NCBI GenBank assembly: GCA_937959395.1
Contig: CALGLR010000060.1
Coordinates: 1 to 46,030 of the forward strand
Direction of reading: 5' to 3'
Source: an uncultured Flavobacteriaceae bacterium
GTDB taxonomy: Bacteria; Bacteroidota; Bacteroidia; Flavobacteriales; Flavobacteriaceae
DNA: 46,030 nt
Within the stretch, counting starts at the first letter, position 1. Every line of letters begins with the position of its first letter. Below, in pieces: positions 25,487 through 34,693 of the stretch. A model generated the notes under the pieces. The model was not told the origin of the DNA. It worked only from the letters and a program-made list of their open reading frames with translations, and did no database searches. The translations under genes and the position numbers were made by a program.

Positions 25487-25912
25487 TTAATTAAGTTGTG
25501 TTTGATATGCAATCGCATACATTTTTAATTGTTTAATCATACTCACCAAGCCATTTGCACGAGTTAACGACAAATGTTCTTTAAGTCCTATTTCATCAAT
25601 AAAAAGAGTGTCTGCTTCAATAATTGCTTTAGGACTCTGATTTGAAAAAACACGAATTAAAATAGCTATAATGCCCTTTGTAATAATAGCATCGCTATCT
25701 GCTGTAAAAACGATCTTTTCATCATTCATCTCAGCATGAACCCATACTTTGCTTTGGCAACCCTTTATTATATTATCTTCATTTTTATACTTCTCTTCTA
25801 TTAAAGGCAAAGACTTCCCTAAGTCAATCATGTATTGATAACGTTCTTCCCAATCGTCAAACATAGAAAATTCATCTATAATCTCTTCTTGAACGGCTTT
25901 AATTGTTTGCAT
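25487..25912 (-). CDS. sufE: Cysteine desulfuration protein SufE
   Basis: 141 residues. SufE takes persulfide sulfur from SufS and passes it to the SufBCD scaffold. The acceptor cysteine is C52 in IIKGCQSKVWVHA, the family signature. Other matches are IIDEFSMFDDWEERYQYMID at the N-terminus, ITKGIIAILIRVFSNQSP, and LSLTRANGLVSMIKQLK at the C-terminus. Length is normal. It starts 2 nt after the stop of a lipoprotein gene, so the two are translated from one message. Confidence 0.96.
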   Translation of the reverse strand: MQTIKAVQEEIIDEFSMFDDWEERYQYMIDLGKSLPLIEEKYKNEDNIIKGCQSKVWVHAEMNDEKIVFTADSDAIITKGIIAILIRVFSNQSPKAIIEADTLFIDEIGLKEHLSLTRANGLVSMIKQLKMYAIAYQTQLN

Positions 25913-25914
25913 TA

Positions 25915-26403
25915 TTAGTCTTTCTTATCTATAGCTGTTAGTATTGTATTAACTAAACCCGCCAACTTTTCATGTGGATCACCAGCATCAAAAGTAACTG
26001 TTGAATAGGTCTCACCTCCTTTAGTTATATTTAAATTAGCCATTGGCTTAGCATCATAACGATGTGTTGTACTAGGCGCTTTTAATGTTGGAATTTCTTT
26101 TAAGCTTACCGTTTCCATTTCATTCATTAAGGCATTCCACAATGTTTTATCACAAGCTTTAGTTTCTACGCTTCCATCATATCTAAGTTTGCTTGAAACC
26201 ATTTCAGGAGTTATTCTTATCATTTTATAAAACCCTCTAGTTTGTTCTATATACTCAAGAACCATATCTTTACCTTGTAGGTCTTCGCTTTCTTTGTTCA
26301 TTGATGTTTCCGTTTCATTTTTAACAGCATTTACTGCTGCATTTTTTGATCCGCCACAAGCATTAATAAATAATGTTACTAATAGTATACTTATAAATTT
26401 CAT
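25915..26403 (-). CDS. Lipoprotein of unknown function inside the SUF operon
   Basis: 162 residues. The N-terminus MKFISILLVTLFINACGGSK is a lipoprotein signal with lipidated Cys16. The mature part has no enzyme motif I recognise. Visible stretches include DMVLEYIEQTRGFYKMIRIT, a single further Cys in VETKACDKTLW, and TYSTVTFDAGDPHEKLAGLV near the end. It is predicted to sit at the periplasmic face, which is odd for a gene between sufS (55 nt upstream) and sufE (2 nt downstream), both cytoplasmic. Homologous proteins appear in suf operons of other flavobacteria as far as I recall, but no role is known. Confidence 0.85.
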   Translation of the reverse strand: MKFISILLVTLFINACGGSKNAAVNAVKNETETSMNKESEDLQGKDMVLEYIEQTRGFYKMIRITPEMVSSKLRYDGSVETKACDKTLWNALMNEMETVSLKEIPTLKAPSTTHRYDAKPMANLNITKGGETYSTVTFDAGDPHEKLAGLVNTILTAIDKKD

Positions 26404-26458
26404 CTCTTAGATTTTTACAATTAATTATTTATAATATTACAAAAAAGATACCAAAGTG

Positions 26459-27700
26459 TCATGATAACATTAGTTTAGCTTTTTTAACGCCTTCTACTAA
26501 AACGTCTATCTCTTCTTTAGTGTTATAAAATGAAAAAGACGCTCTAACCGTTCCAGGTATTTTATAATAATCCATTATGGGCTGAGCACAATGATGACCA
26601 GTTCTTACGGCTATTCCCATTTTATCTAATAATGTTCCTACATCATAAGGGTGTATTCCATCTAAATTAAACGATATTACAGATGCTTTATTTTTTGACG
26701 TACCATATATTGTTAATCCTTCTATTTCTAGAAGTTGCTCTGTTCCATATTGTAAAAGCTCACCTTCATAATTAGCTATTGTTTCTAATCCAATAGCGTT
26801 CATATAATCTAAAGCTGCTCCAAAAGCGATACCACCACAAATGTTTGGTGTACCAGCTTCAAACTTATGAGGTAAATCTGCATAAGTTGTTTTCTCAAAA
26901 GAAACGGTAGCGATCATTTCTCCTCCTCCTTGATAAGGTGGTAATTTATTTAACCACTCTTCTTTTCCATATAACACCCCTACTCCTGTAGGCCCACAAA
27001 TTTTGTGAGCAGATGCGACATAAAAGTCAACATCTAATTCTTGAACATCTGGTTTAATATGCGGACAAGCTTGTGCACCATCTATTAAAACGGCAGCTTT
27101 AACATTATGAGCTTTATCTATTATACTTTTTATAGGGTTTATAGTTCCTAGCGCATTAGATATATGATTTACAAAAACTAATTTTGTTTTTTCAGAAAGC
27201 AATTTATCATATTCATTAATCTCCAATTCACCTTCTTGGCTCATTGGGATCACTTTTAAAATAGCTCCCGTTTTATCACAAAGCATTTGCCAAGGTACAA
27301 TATTACTATGATGCTCTAATGCAGAAACAATAACTTCATCGCCTTCTTTTAATAAGGCAGAAAATCCATTAGAAATTATATTAATACTATGTGTTGTTCC
27401 CGATGTAAATATAACTTCATGAGATTCTTTAGCATTAAAGTGTTGCTTAATCTTCTCTCTTGCCTCTTCGTATTTATCTGTAGCTTCTTGACTTAACGAA
27501 TGTACACCTCTATGAATGTTTGCATTGTAGTTCGTATAATAATCTACAATAACATCTATGACTTGTTTTGGAGTTTGAGAAGTCGCAGCATTATCGAAAT
27601 ACACTAAAGGTTTGCCATTTACTTTTCTTGTAAGTATCGGAAAATCCTTTCTTATGTTTTCAACTTGGAACATCTGCTTAATATCTTCTTTAATAATCAT
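26459..27700 (-). CDS. sufS: Cysteine desulfurase SufS
   Basis: 413-residue PLP enzyme that takes sulfur from L-cysteine for Fe-S cluster assembly. PLP-binding Lys233 lies in VASAHKICGPTG, the conserved histidine in SALEHHSNIVPW, and the persulfide-forming Cys371 in VRTGHHCAQPIMDYY, the group II (SufS-type) loop. The N-terminal DNAATSQTPKQVID and GVHSLSQEATDKYE are typical. A second possible start, Met10 (ATG at 27673, MFQVENIRKDFPIL), matches the usual family N-terminus better than the annotated first Met. Sulfur passes to SufE, encoded two genes downstream. Confidence 0.97.
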   Translation of the reverse strand: MIIKEDIKQMFQVENIRKDFPILTRKVNGKPLVYFDNAATSQTPKQVIDVIVDYYTNYNANIHRGVHSLSQEATDKYEEAREKIKQHFNAKESHEVIFTSGTTHSINIISNGFSALLKEGDEVIVSALEHHSNIVPWQMLCDKTGAILKVIPMSQEGELEINEYDKLLSEKTKLVFVNHISNALGTINPIKSIIDKAHNVKAAVLIDGAQACPHIKPDVQELDVDFYVASAHKICGPTGVGVLYGKEEWLNKLPPYQGGGEMIATVSFEKTTYADLPHKFEAGTPNICGGIAFGAALDYMNAIGLETIANYEGELLQYGTEQLLEIEGLTIYGTSKNKASVISFNLDGIHPYDVGTLLDKMGIAVRTGHHCAQPIMDYYKIPGTVRASFSFYNTKEEIDVLVEGVKKAKLMLS

Positions 27701-27776
27701 ATCCTTTTTACATCATGTTACGAAAGTAATTAACAAGATAAACGAAGTACACTAATCCTGCGAAAAACTCGTTTTT

Positions 27777-29090
27777 TTAAAGATCGAAACCAATATTTAC
27801 TCCTAATTTATTTGCAATAATCTTCGTAATACGTTGTTTAATTTCTGGAATTTTCACAGAGCTTAACACATTGTTACTAAAGGCATACATAAGTAATGCT
27901 TTGGCTTCTTTTTTAGGAATACCTCGAGAACGCATATAAAACATTGCACTTTCATCTAATTGACCTATTGTACAACCATGAGAACATTTAACATCATCTG
28001 CGAATATCTCTAACTGAGGCTTTGTGTTTATCGTTGCTTTATCACTTAATAATATATTATTGTTTGCTTGAAACGCATTTGTTTTCTGAGCCTCTTTTTC
28101 AACAACAACTTTACCATTAAACACACCTATAGATTTATCGCCAAAAATGCCTTTATAATCTTGATGACTTTCACAATTAGGTTCTATATGATGAACTAAA
28201 GTATTATGATCGACATGTTGTTTATCACCTATAATAGTAATCCCTTTCATTGTAGAATCTATACGCTCTCCATTTTGATAGAAATTAAGATTATTTCTTG
28301 TAAGTTTCCCTCCAAAAGAAAAGGTATGAACACTGCAAAAGCTTTCTCTTTTTTGATCAATAAACGTATTATCTATTAAAGAAGCTTCTTGATTATCATT
28401 TTGTAATTTATAATAATCTACTATCGCTCTCTTATTAGCAAAGATTTCTGTAACACTATTAGTTAGCACAGGATTCTCGGTTAAACTTTGATGACGTTCT
28501 ATAATTTGAACATGAGAATTTTCCTCGACTACAATTAAGTTTCTTGGCTGAAGCATTAAAGCCGCTTCATTCCCTGTTGAAAAATGTAATATTTGAATTG
28601 GCTTATCTACCAATTGATTTTTTGGAATATGAATATAAGCCCCTTCTCTTGAGAAAGCCGTATTTAAAGCTGACAAGCCATCTTTAACTGCTACCTTATT
28701 GAAATAGTTTTCAATGATAAGTTCGTATTTAGGCTTTTCTAATGCTGAAGACATTAAACACACATCAATCTTATCATGAGTAGTTTCAGATAAGTGCGAA
28801 GAATACTTTCCATCAATAAATACAATTTTATAGGTATCTATATCATGAATAAAATACTTCTTTACGTCTTTATATTCTAGTGCTTTTTCTTGCTTAGGAA
28901 ATACACTATAGTCATGTTTTAAAACGCCATTTAATGAAGTATACTTCCAATCCTCGTCTTTCTTAGACGGAAACCCTTCGTTCTCAAAGGTTTTCATAGC
29001 TTCATTTCTTATGTCATGTACCTTCGAATCTATATTTATATGATTCTCAAAAGCTAAGAAAGACGATACTAATTTATCTTTTAATTCCAT
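27777..29090 (-). CDS. sufD: Fe-S cluster assembly protein SufD
   Basis: 437 residues, the SufD subunit of the SufBC2D scaffold. The C-terminal SufBD beta-helix core is clear: QHVDHNTLVHHIEPNCESHQ, then KTNAFQANNNILLSDKATI, then FADDVKCSHGCTIGQLDESA and MYAFSNNVLSSVKIP. The N-terminal helical part (1-100) has FPSKKDEDWKYTSL, the usual SufD start region. It partners SufB and SufC encoded upstream. The 123 nt between sufC and sufD are A/T-rich and hold a degenerate TTAG-type tract (29091-29165). Confidence 0.96.
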   Translation of the reverse strand: MELKDKLVSSFLAFENHINIDSKVHDIRNEAMKTFENEGFPSKKDEDWKYTSLNGVLKHDYSVFPKQEKALEYKDVKKYFIHDIDTYKIVFIDGKYSSHLSETTHDKIDVCLMSSALEKPKYELIIENYFNKVAVKDGLSALNTAFSREGAYIHIPKNQLVDKPIQILHFSTGNEAALMLQPRNLIVVEENSHVQIIERHQSLTENPVLTNSVTEIFANKRAIVDYYKLQNDNQEASLIDNTFIDQKRESFCSVHTFSFGGKLTRNNLNFYQNGERIDSTMKGITIIGDKQHVDHNTLVHHIEPNCESHQDYKGIFGDKSIGVFNGKVVVEKEAQKTNAFQANNNILLSDKATINTKPQLEIFADDVKCSHGCTIGQLDESAMFYMRSRGIPKKEAKALLMYAFSNNVLSSVKIPEIKQRITKIIANKLGVNIGFDL

Positions 29091-29213
29091 TATTATTTAG
29101 TTGATAGTCTCTAGTAATTAGTCTTTAGTATTCAATGTTAACTAATAACTAACTCTATAAACTAGTTTTCATTTAACAGCAATTTGTTTTGACTATTATT
29201 TACTCAAAACTCA

Positions 29214-29966
29214 TTACGCATTAACCTCTTCTTTAATCCAGTCGTATCCTTTTTCTTCTAACTCAAAAGCTAACTCTTTAGTTCCTGACTTTACGATTTT
29301 ACCATTGTATAATACATGTACAAAATCTGGAACAATATGATCTAACAATCTTTGATAATGTGTAATTACAATTACAGCATTGTCTTTCGATTTTAATTTA
29401 TTAACTCCATTAGCAACAATTCGAAGTGCATCGATATCTAAACCAGAATCTGTTTCATCTAAGATTGCTAATTTTGGTTCTAGCATTGCCATTTGAAAAA
29501 TCTCATTACGTTTTTTTTCTCCTCCAGAAAACCCTTCGTTTAATGAACGTGATAAAAATTTACGATCTATTTCTAAAAGCTCTGCTTTCTCTTTAATTTT
29601 TTTAAGCATGTCTTTTGCATGCATGTCCTCCAAACCTTGTGCTTTACGCGTTTCGTTTATTGCAGTTTTTATAAAATTAGTAACAGAAACTCCTGGAATT
29701 TCTACCGGATATTGAAATGATAAAAAGACACCTTTGTGAGCACGCTCTTCTGCTGCTAATTCATCGATATTTTCACCATGCAATAGAATTTCGCCTTTTT
29801 CAACTTCATATTCTTCCTTTCCTGCAATTACAGAAGCCAATGTGCTTTTACCAGAACCATTTGGCCCCATTATAGCATGTACCTCTCCTGCTTTTACTTC
29901 AAGATTAATTCCTTTTAAAATTGATTTATCTTCTACACTTGCATGCAGGTTATTTATTTTTAACAT
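29214..29966 (-). CDS. sufC: Fe-S cluster assembly ATPase SufC
   Basis: 250-residue ABC-type ATPase that drives conformational changes of the SufBD scaffold. Walker A is GPNGSGKST (about 35-43). The Q-loop lies in [14 protein letters not shown], the signature is [14 protein letters not shown], Walker B with its glutamate is [15 protein letters not shown], and the switch histidine is in [11 protein letters not shown]. It has no membrane domain, as expected for SufC. It starts 6 nt after the stop of a lipoprotein gene, implying co-translation or coupling. Confidence 0.97.
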   Translation of the reverse strand: MLKINNLHASVEDKSILKGINLEVKAGEVHAIMGPNGSGKSTLASVIAGKEEYEVEKGEILLHGENIDELAAEERAHKGVFLSFQYPVEIPGVSVTNFIKTAINETRKAQGLEDMHAKDMLKKIKEKAELLEIDRKFLSRSLNEGFSGGEKKRNEIFQMAMLEPKLAILDETDSGLDIDALRIVANGVNKLKSKDNAVIVITHYQRLLDHIVPDFVHVLYNGKIVKSGTKELAFELEEKGYDWIKEEVNA

Positions 29967-29972
29967 ACTTTC

Positions 29973-30395
29973 TTAACTTCCTATTTTAACAACTTCGTTT
30001 GCTTTCTCGCCAAGTGTCTTAACGTTAATAATTTCTTTAATTTGAATACTAAACGGCCAGCCTTCCTCACCTTCAGGTAATGGAATAATCTTCCCTCTAA
30101 TTACGGCTCTAACGCCATCTGTTGCTTCTTTTCTAAATGGCTCACCCTTTTTATACAACTCATGCATTTTATCATCTATTTTAACACCGTACACTTCATG
30201 TCCGGTTTGTAAAACAGCAGCATCTTCGTAAAAAATAAACTCACCACTTAATAAGGTTAGTCCATCTTTTTGTTTTGTAGTTTTCTCTGGCCCATCAGCC
30301 CCAACTCCTGGTTCTTCTTTAACTACTTTCGTTTCATTTTTACAGCTCATAAAAACTGAAATACTTAATAAAAAAATAAAAATGTGTCTTGCCAT
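29973..30395 (-). CDS. Second lipoprotein of unknown function inside the SUF operon
   Basis: 140 residues. The signal MARHIFIFLLSISVFMSCKN predicts lipidation at Cys18. The mature domain is small and beta-rich: SGEFIFYEDAAVLQTGHEVY, then DDKMHELYKKGEPFRKEATD, then VRAVIRGKIIPLPEG. It could be an OB-like fold of the kind seen at the C-terminus of NlpE-type envelope sensors, but that is only an impression from strand pattern. It lies between sufB (60 nt) and sufC (6 nt) in the same direction. A periplasmic protein encoded in the middle of a cytoplasmic assembly operon suggests a link between envelope state and Fe-S synthesis, which is inference. Confidence 0.85.
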   Translation of the reverse strand: MARHIFIFLLSISVFMSCKNETKVVKEEPGVGADGPEKTTKQKDGLTLLSGEFIFYEDAAVLQTGHEVYGVKIDDKMHELYKKGEPFRKEATDGVRAVIRGKIIPLPEGEEGWPFSIQIKEIINVKTLGEKANEVVKIGS

Positions 30396-30455
30396 ATTAA
30401 TTTAATGTATTTAGAAATTTTGATTTAAATCTAATTTAAGAAACTAAGTTATTAA

Positions 30456-31904
30456 TTATCCTACACTTCCTTCTAAACTTATCTCTAATAGTTTTTGAGC
30501 TTCAACAGCAAATTCCATCGGTAATTTATTCAATACCTCTTTACTAAAGCCATTAACGATTAATGCTATCGCTTTTTCTGTATCGATACCACGTTGGTTA
30601 CAATAGAAAATTTGGTCTTCTCCAATTTTACTCGTTGTTGCCTCATGCTCAATTTGAGCTGTTTTATTTTTTACCTCTATATAAGGAAATGTATGTGCAC
30701 CACATTCATTACCCATTAATAAACTATCACATTGGGAAAAATTACGTGCATTTTCTGCTCTTGAGCTTATTTGCACTAATCCTCTATAACTATTTTGAGA
30801 TTTTCCAGCTGAAATTCCTTTAGAAATAATTGTAGATTTTGTGTTTTTACCCAAATGAATCATTTTCGTTCCGGTATCTGCCTGCTGATAATTATTAGTC
30901 ACTGCAATTGAATAAAATTCTCCTACCGAATTATCACCTTTTAAAATACAGCTAGGATATTTCCATGTTACTGCACTTCCAGTTTCAACTTGTGTCCAAG
31001 AAATTTTTGCATTCTTCTCACATATCCCTCTTTTAGTCACAAAATTGAAAACTCCTCCTTTACCTTCAGCATTACCAGGATACCAATTTTGAACTGTTGA
31101 ATATTTAATTTCAGAATCATCTAGTGCTATTAATTCTACTACAGCTGCGTGTAATTGATTTTCATCTCTACTTGGCGCTGTACAGCCTTCTAGATAACTT
31201 ACATAGCTACCCGCGTCCGCAATAAGTAAAGTACGTTCAAATTGGCCGGTTCCTCCTTGATTAATTCTAAAATAAGTTGAAAGCTCCATTGGACATCTAA
31301 CACCCTTTGGAATGTAACAAAATGAGCCATCACTAAATACAGCTGAATTTAATGCGGCATAAAAATTATCTTTTGTTGGAACAACGGTACCAAGATATTT
31401 TTTCACCAATTCTGGATGCTCTTTTATAGCTTCAGAAATACTCATGAAAATAATACCTTTTTCTCCTAGAGTTTTTTTGAAAGTCGTTGCAACTGAAACA
31501 GAATCTACCACAATATCCATCGCAACGTTATTCATTTTTTTCTGCTCATCGACTGAAATTCCTAGCTTTTTATACATCGCTAGTAAATCAGGATCTACAT
31601 CGTCTAATGTTTTATTAGGATCTATAGATGCTGGTGCCGAATAATAGGCTATTGCTTGAAAATCTGGCTTTTTATAATTCACGTTCGCCCATTCAGGTTC
31701 TTCCATTTCTTTCCAAACTTTGAAGGCTTCTAAACGCCAATCGGTCATCCATTCGGGCTCTTCTTTCTTTTTTGAAATGGCACGAACAATATCTTCATTT
31801 AAGCCAATAGGAAATGTATCAGATTCTATATCTGTGTAAAAACCATATTCGTATTCTTTGGTTTTTAATTCTTCTCTTAAATCATCTTCTGTATACTTAC
31901 TCAT
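30456..31904 (-). CDS. sufB: Fe-S cluster assembly protein SufB
   Basis: 482 residues, the SufB scaffold subunit on which new clusters are built with SufC and SufD. The length is normal. Diagnostic stretches are [80 protein letters not shown], and [20 protein letters not shown] at the C-terminal end. The cysteines and glutamates needed for cluster assembly are present. In the operon it follows the A-type carrier gene, but 429 nt separate them, occupied by a decayed four-helix-bundle gene. Confidence 0.97.
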   Translation of the reverse strand: MSKYTEDDLREELKTKEYEYGFYTDIESDTFPIGLNEDIVRAISKKKEEPEWMTDWRLEAFKVWKEMEEPEWANVNYKKPDFQAIAYYSAPASIDPNKTLDDVDPDLLAMYKKLGISVDEQKKMNNVAMDIVVDSVSVATTFKKTLGEKGIIFMSISEAIKEHPELVKKYLGTVVPTKDNFYAALNSAVFSDGSFCYIPKGVRCPMELSTYFRINQGGTGQFERTLLIADAGSYVSYLEGCTAPSRDENQLHAAVVELIALDDSEIKYSTVQNWYPGNAEGKGGVFNFVTKRGICEKNAKISWTQVETGSAVTWKYPSCILKGDNSVGEFYSIAVTNNYQQADTGTKMIHLGKNTKSTIISKGISAGKSQNSYRGLVQISSRAENARNFSQCDSLLMGNECGAHTFPYIEVKNKTAQIEHEATTSKIGEDQIFYCNQRGIDTEKAIALIVNGFSKEVLNKLPMEFAVEAQKLLEISLEGSVG

Positions 31905-31936
31905 ATTTTTTATTAAAAGATTGAAAATTAAAAAAT

Positions 31937-32290
31937 TTAATAAATCTCACTCTTCTTTAAGTATTTAGTAAAATTAGACAGTTGTTTTGAAATCTCAATC
32001 GCCATATTTCTATATTTTTCATATTGTGCTTCATTCATTTGTTTTAATTTATAAGCAACAGCTAATAAATTTATACATTATCCACAAGATCCTTTTGAGG
32101 ATGAAGAAGCTTTTACAAATTATTTATTAGATTGTAATTCAAAACTTTTTTTATTTAAAATAGATAATGAGGCTTTTTCTATTTGATTTACAATATTACG
32201 ATTAATTCTATTTTTTACTGTTAATTAAAAAAAATTACTGTAAAATCAAATGCTTTATTTATATACTTCTATGTCTTCAAATGTTTTCAT
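31937..32290 (-). pseudogene. Decayed four-helix-bundle (23S rRNA intervening sequence/S23 family) gene
   Basis: Reading the minus strand from the ATG at 32290-32288, one frame of 117 codons ending at 31937 still resembles a four-helix-bundle protein (TIGR02436/S23 type) but carries five in-frame stops, at codons 12, 15, 22, 57 and 71. Recognisable parts are MKTFEDIEVYK at the start, NQIEKASLSIL (family: NQIRRASVSI), FELQSNK, KGSCG (family: KGSCGEVR) and NLLAVAYKLKQMNEAQYEKY with a helical end. The frame is kept throughout, so decay was by point changes. The family is scattered in flavobacterial genomes, often between unrelated genes, and its function is unknown. It accounts for the long gap between the iscA-like gene and sufB. 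Confidence 0.85.
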
Positions 32291-32333
32291 TTTGTGGTCT
32301 TATTGAATTATTTAATCTTTAAATTTTTCAATA

Positions 32334-32663
32334 TTAAAGAGAAAATGATTCTCCGCAACCGCAAGTTCGATTAGCATTTGGATTGTTAAATACAAAACCG
32401 GTTCCGTTTAACCCTCCAGAATATTCTAATGTCGTACCTATTAGGTATAAAAAGCTTTTTTTATCAACAATTATTTTTATGCCATTGTCTTCAAACACTT
32501 TATCTTCTTCTTCTTTCTCTTTGTCAAACTTCAAATCGTATGACAAACCTGAACACCCGCCACTTTTAACACCAACACGAACATAATCTTCGGTTGGGTT
32601 AAAACCATCGCCACTCATAAGTTCGACAACTTTACTCTTAGCTATTTCTGAGACTTTAATCAT
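32334..32663 (-). CDS. A-type Fe-S carrier (HesB/IscA/SufA family)
   Basis: 109 residues. It binds and delivers Fe-S clusters or iron. The three ligand cysteines are present: C37 in VKSGGCSGLSYDLKF, and C101 and C103 in RTCGCGESFSL. The middle contains DKKSFLYLIGTTLEYSGGLN, also conserved. Whether it should be called SufA, IscA or ErpA cannot be settled by sequence alone; its place as first gene of the SUF operon favours SufA. A TATATTTG box 33 nt upstream is the likely operon promoter. Confidence 0.95.
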   Translation of the reverse strand: MIKVSEIAKSKVVELMSGDGFNPTEDYVRVGVKSGGCSGLSYDLKFDKEKEEEDKVFEDNGIKIIVDKKSFLYLIGTTLEYSGGLNGTGFVFNNPNANRTCGCGESFSL

Positions 32664-32695
32664 AAATTTTCAATTAGAATTGATCTAAATAGATG

Positions 32696-32703
32696 CAAAT
32701 ATA
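32696..32703 (-). promoter_or_regulatory. Probable -7 element of the SUF operon promoter
   Basis: Minus-strand TATATTTG matches the TAnnTTTG consensus 33 nt before the first SUF gene. A matching -33 TTTG is not evident, which may mean that an activator helps. No IscR- or SufR-like site was recognised. Confidence 0.55.
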
Positions 32704-32771
32704 CAATATAAGTCCCTTTTTACCGCAGAACCTAACATTATATTTATATAATAAAAGATAGTAAAAAACTA

Positions 32772-33860
32772 TTAATTTATGAAGTCTGGATTGGTGAGAA
32801 AAGATGGGTCTGAAAGAGATAGAAGAAAAGCCTTTAAATCTGCTTTATCTTGAGGCGTTAATCCCACACCACCTTCATCTACTTTTTTCATTAAAGGATC
32901 TATGGTTTCAGAACGTTTTAAACCTTCGCTATAATGATTAATAACCTCTTCCAAAGTATTAAAACGACCATCATGCATATATGGTGCTGTATAAGCTAAA
33001 TTACGAATTGAAGGTGATTTAAATTTACCATAATCTATTGGATCTCCACTTACTCCACCTAGTCCCAAGTCTGTAAATGTTTCATCCAAACCATTGTTAT
33101 GAAAAATATTATCGGTCCATAATGGATTGTTATTATCGCCATGGCAATGAAAACAATCGCCTCTTTCTTCATCCATAAAAACGTTAAAACCATTAAGCTC
33201 TTCAGGAGTTAATGTAATTTCTCCTAGCAAGTGCTTATCAAATCTCGAGTTTCCAGATATAAGTGTACGCTCAAATTGCGCTAAAGCCCTACCTACAAGT
33301 TCCTTTGTAATAACAATATTGTCTCCAAAGGCTTTATTAAATAATTCAGGATATTCTTGATTATCTTTTAATTTATCTATAACATCTCCCCAATTAGCAT
33401 GCATTTCTATAGGATTTTGAACTGGTTCGAGAGCTTGTCGCTCCAAACTTAACTCCTTACCATCCCAAGCAAAACGTTCGTCAAAGTTCCAAGCCAAATT
33501 AAATAACGGCATCGAATTCCTTGTGCCTTCATCTCCATCTATACCTGTACTAAACCGAGAATCGTCTGTGAAAGCATTTGCAGGAGCATGGCAATTAGCA
33601 CACGCCATAGTATTGTCTCCTGATAATATAGTATCGTAAAATAATTTTTTTCCTAAAACAATCCCCTCAACAGTTTGAGGGTTTCCAAATGGTATTACTG
33701 GTGCAATTAACTTTTGCTCAAACAAAGCAGGAATTTTTAAAGCTAATGGTGTAGGCACATACTCTTCTACCTCTGGCTCAGAATCAGTTGTTGAATTTTT
33801 CGAACAACCAATTCCTAAGAAACAAATTAATAGAACAGTATGTAACCAATATTTTTTCAC
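32772..33860 (-). CDS. MbnH/MauG-like di-heme cytochrome c peroxidase lipoprotein
   Basis: 362 residues with a lipoprotein signal (lipidated Cys19 in GIGCSKN). Two c-type heme motifs are present, CANCH (87-91) and CFHCH (236-240), and the conserved C-terminal PYMHDGRFNTLEEVINHYSE. This is the bacterial di-heme peroxidase/MauG superfamily. The gene lies 8 nt after an MbnP-like gene; in Methylosinus the enzyme MbnH of such pairs oxidises a tryptophan of MbnP to kynurenine. I therefore infer the MbnH role, with generic H2O2 reduction as the alternative. It acts in the periplasm or at the outer membrane and needs the cytochrome c maturation system. Last gene of the 37,620-32,772 cluster. Confidence 0.9.
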   Translation of the reverse strand: MKKYWLHTVLLICFLGIGCSKNSTTDSEPEVEEYVPTPLALKIPALFEQKLIAPVIPFGNPQTVEGIVLGKKLFYDTILSGDNTMACANCHAPANAFTDDSRFSTGIDGDEGTRNSMPLFNLAWNFDERFAWDGKELSLERQALEPVQNPIEMHANWGDVIDKLKDNQEYPELFNKAFGDNIVITKELVGRALAQFERTLISGNSRFDKHLLGEITLTPEELNGFNVFMDEERGDCFHCHGDNNNPLWTDNIFHNNGLDETFTDLGLGGVSGDPIDYGKFKSPSIRNLAYTAPYMHDGRFNTLEEVINHYSEGLKRSETIDPLMKKVDEGGVGLTPQDKADLKAFLLSLSDPSFLTNPDFIN

Positions 33861-33868
33861 CTTTATTT

Positions 33869-34678
33869 TTATTGCGTAACAGTTCCTAAAGAAAATACAT
33901 TTTGACCATTTTCATTCATCATTTTTTGCACATTTGATTTTGGCATCAATACTTGATTATAAACTGTTAAATCCCATAAATTAGGACCTTTAAACCATTC
34001 TGCAACATTCATTTTAACTTCTATAGCTGTATTTGCAGTTATTGAAATTGAACCTAAATCTACATTAATAAAAGTAGGTTGATCCGGAAATGAAGGCCCA
34101 TTTGTCATGTCTGGATCTACAGCTCTAATATTATGATAGTTAAAGCCATCGCTTGTTGGGCTACCGGCAACTCTATATTTACCATCTAATTGCATATAAT
34201 GATATCCACCACCTAACATTGGAGGCACTCCAAAGCTAGCAGAATTTAAATCTTGATATTCTCCGTCAAGATTTTTTTCTGTTTTAAAGCCATATGTAAA
34301 AGATACATTATACTCTCCAACTGGTATTTGAGCATCAGGAGTATAACTTAAGTTCAAATCATCTCCTACATTAACCAAGTTATAACCATCTACAACAATA
34401 GACTCTCCACTTGCATTAGTAAATGTTACATCTGAAATTAAATATCTAAAACGCGGACCAATAGTTACATCTTCACCATTAGCAGTAACATAATCTGTGC
34501 TTTCCATATCTTCTCCAGTCACAGCAACACCATCCCAATTATGACTAAAATTAAGTGTTGCTTGAACTTTTTCTATAGGAGTTTCAATATTAGTATTATC
34601 ATCTTCATCTTCAGTACATGCTATAAAAGTTACCATAAATAGTAATAGAAGTGCAAAACTCTTTTTCATTTTTTTCAT
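33869..34678 (-). CDS. MbnP-like copper-site lipoprotein
   Basis: 269 residues with a lipoprotein signal ending FIAC (Cys21 from the first Met; Met4 is an alternative start). The mature domain follows the MbnP pattern: LNFSHNWDGVAV at the start, FRYLISDVTFTNASGE, the GGGYHYMQLDGKYR loop with His160, and MNVAEWFKGPNLWDLTVYN near the end. Tryptophans that could be converted to kynurenine are W48, W228 and W235; which one corresponds to the known site needs an alignment. In characterised pairs the modified protein binds copper. It is encoded 15 nt after a propeller lipoprotein gene and 8 nt before the di-heme peroxidase gene, so the pair is translated from one message. Confidence 0.86.
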   Translation of the reverse strand: MKKMKKSFALLLLFMVTFIACTEDEDDNTNIETPIEKVQATLNFSHNWDGVAVTGEDMESTDYVTANGEDVTIGPRFRYLISDVTFTNASGESIVVDGYNLVNVGDDLNLSYTPDAQIPVGEYNVSFTYGFKTEKNLDGEYQDLNSASFGVPPMLGGGYHYMQLDGKYRVAGSPTSDGFNYHNIRAVDPDMTNGPSFPDQPTFINVDLGSISITANTAIEVKMNVAEWFKGPNLWDLTVYNQVLMPKSNVQKMMNENGQNVFSLGTVTQ

Positions 34679-34693
34679 TTTTAATTATTAGTA

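Noticed and set aside
31937-32290. Possibility that the four-helix-bundle gene is functional through recoding
   Set aside because: Five in-frame stops of two kinds (TAA and TGA) are spread along the frame with no recoding signal. Decay is the simpler explanation.
32664-32771. Search for a terminator after the MbnH-like gene
   Set aside because: Only a 5-bp A/T stem near 32757-32771 was seen, too weak to report. Transcription from this cluster might read into the SUF operon, but the promoter box at 32696-32703 is the more direct evidence.
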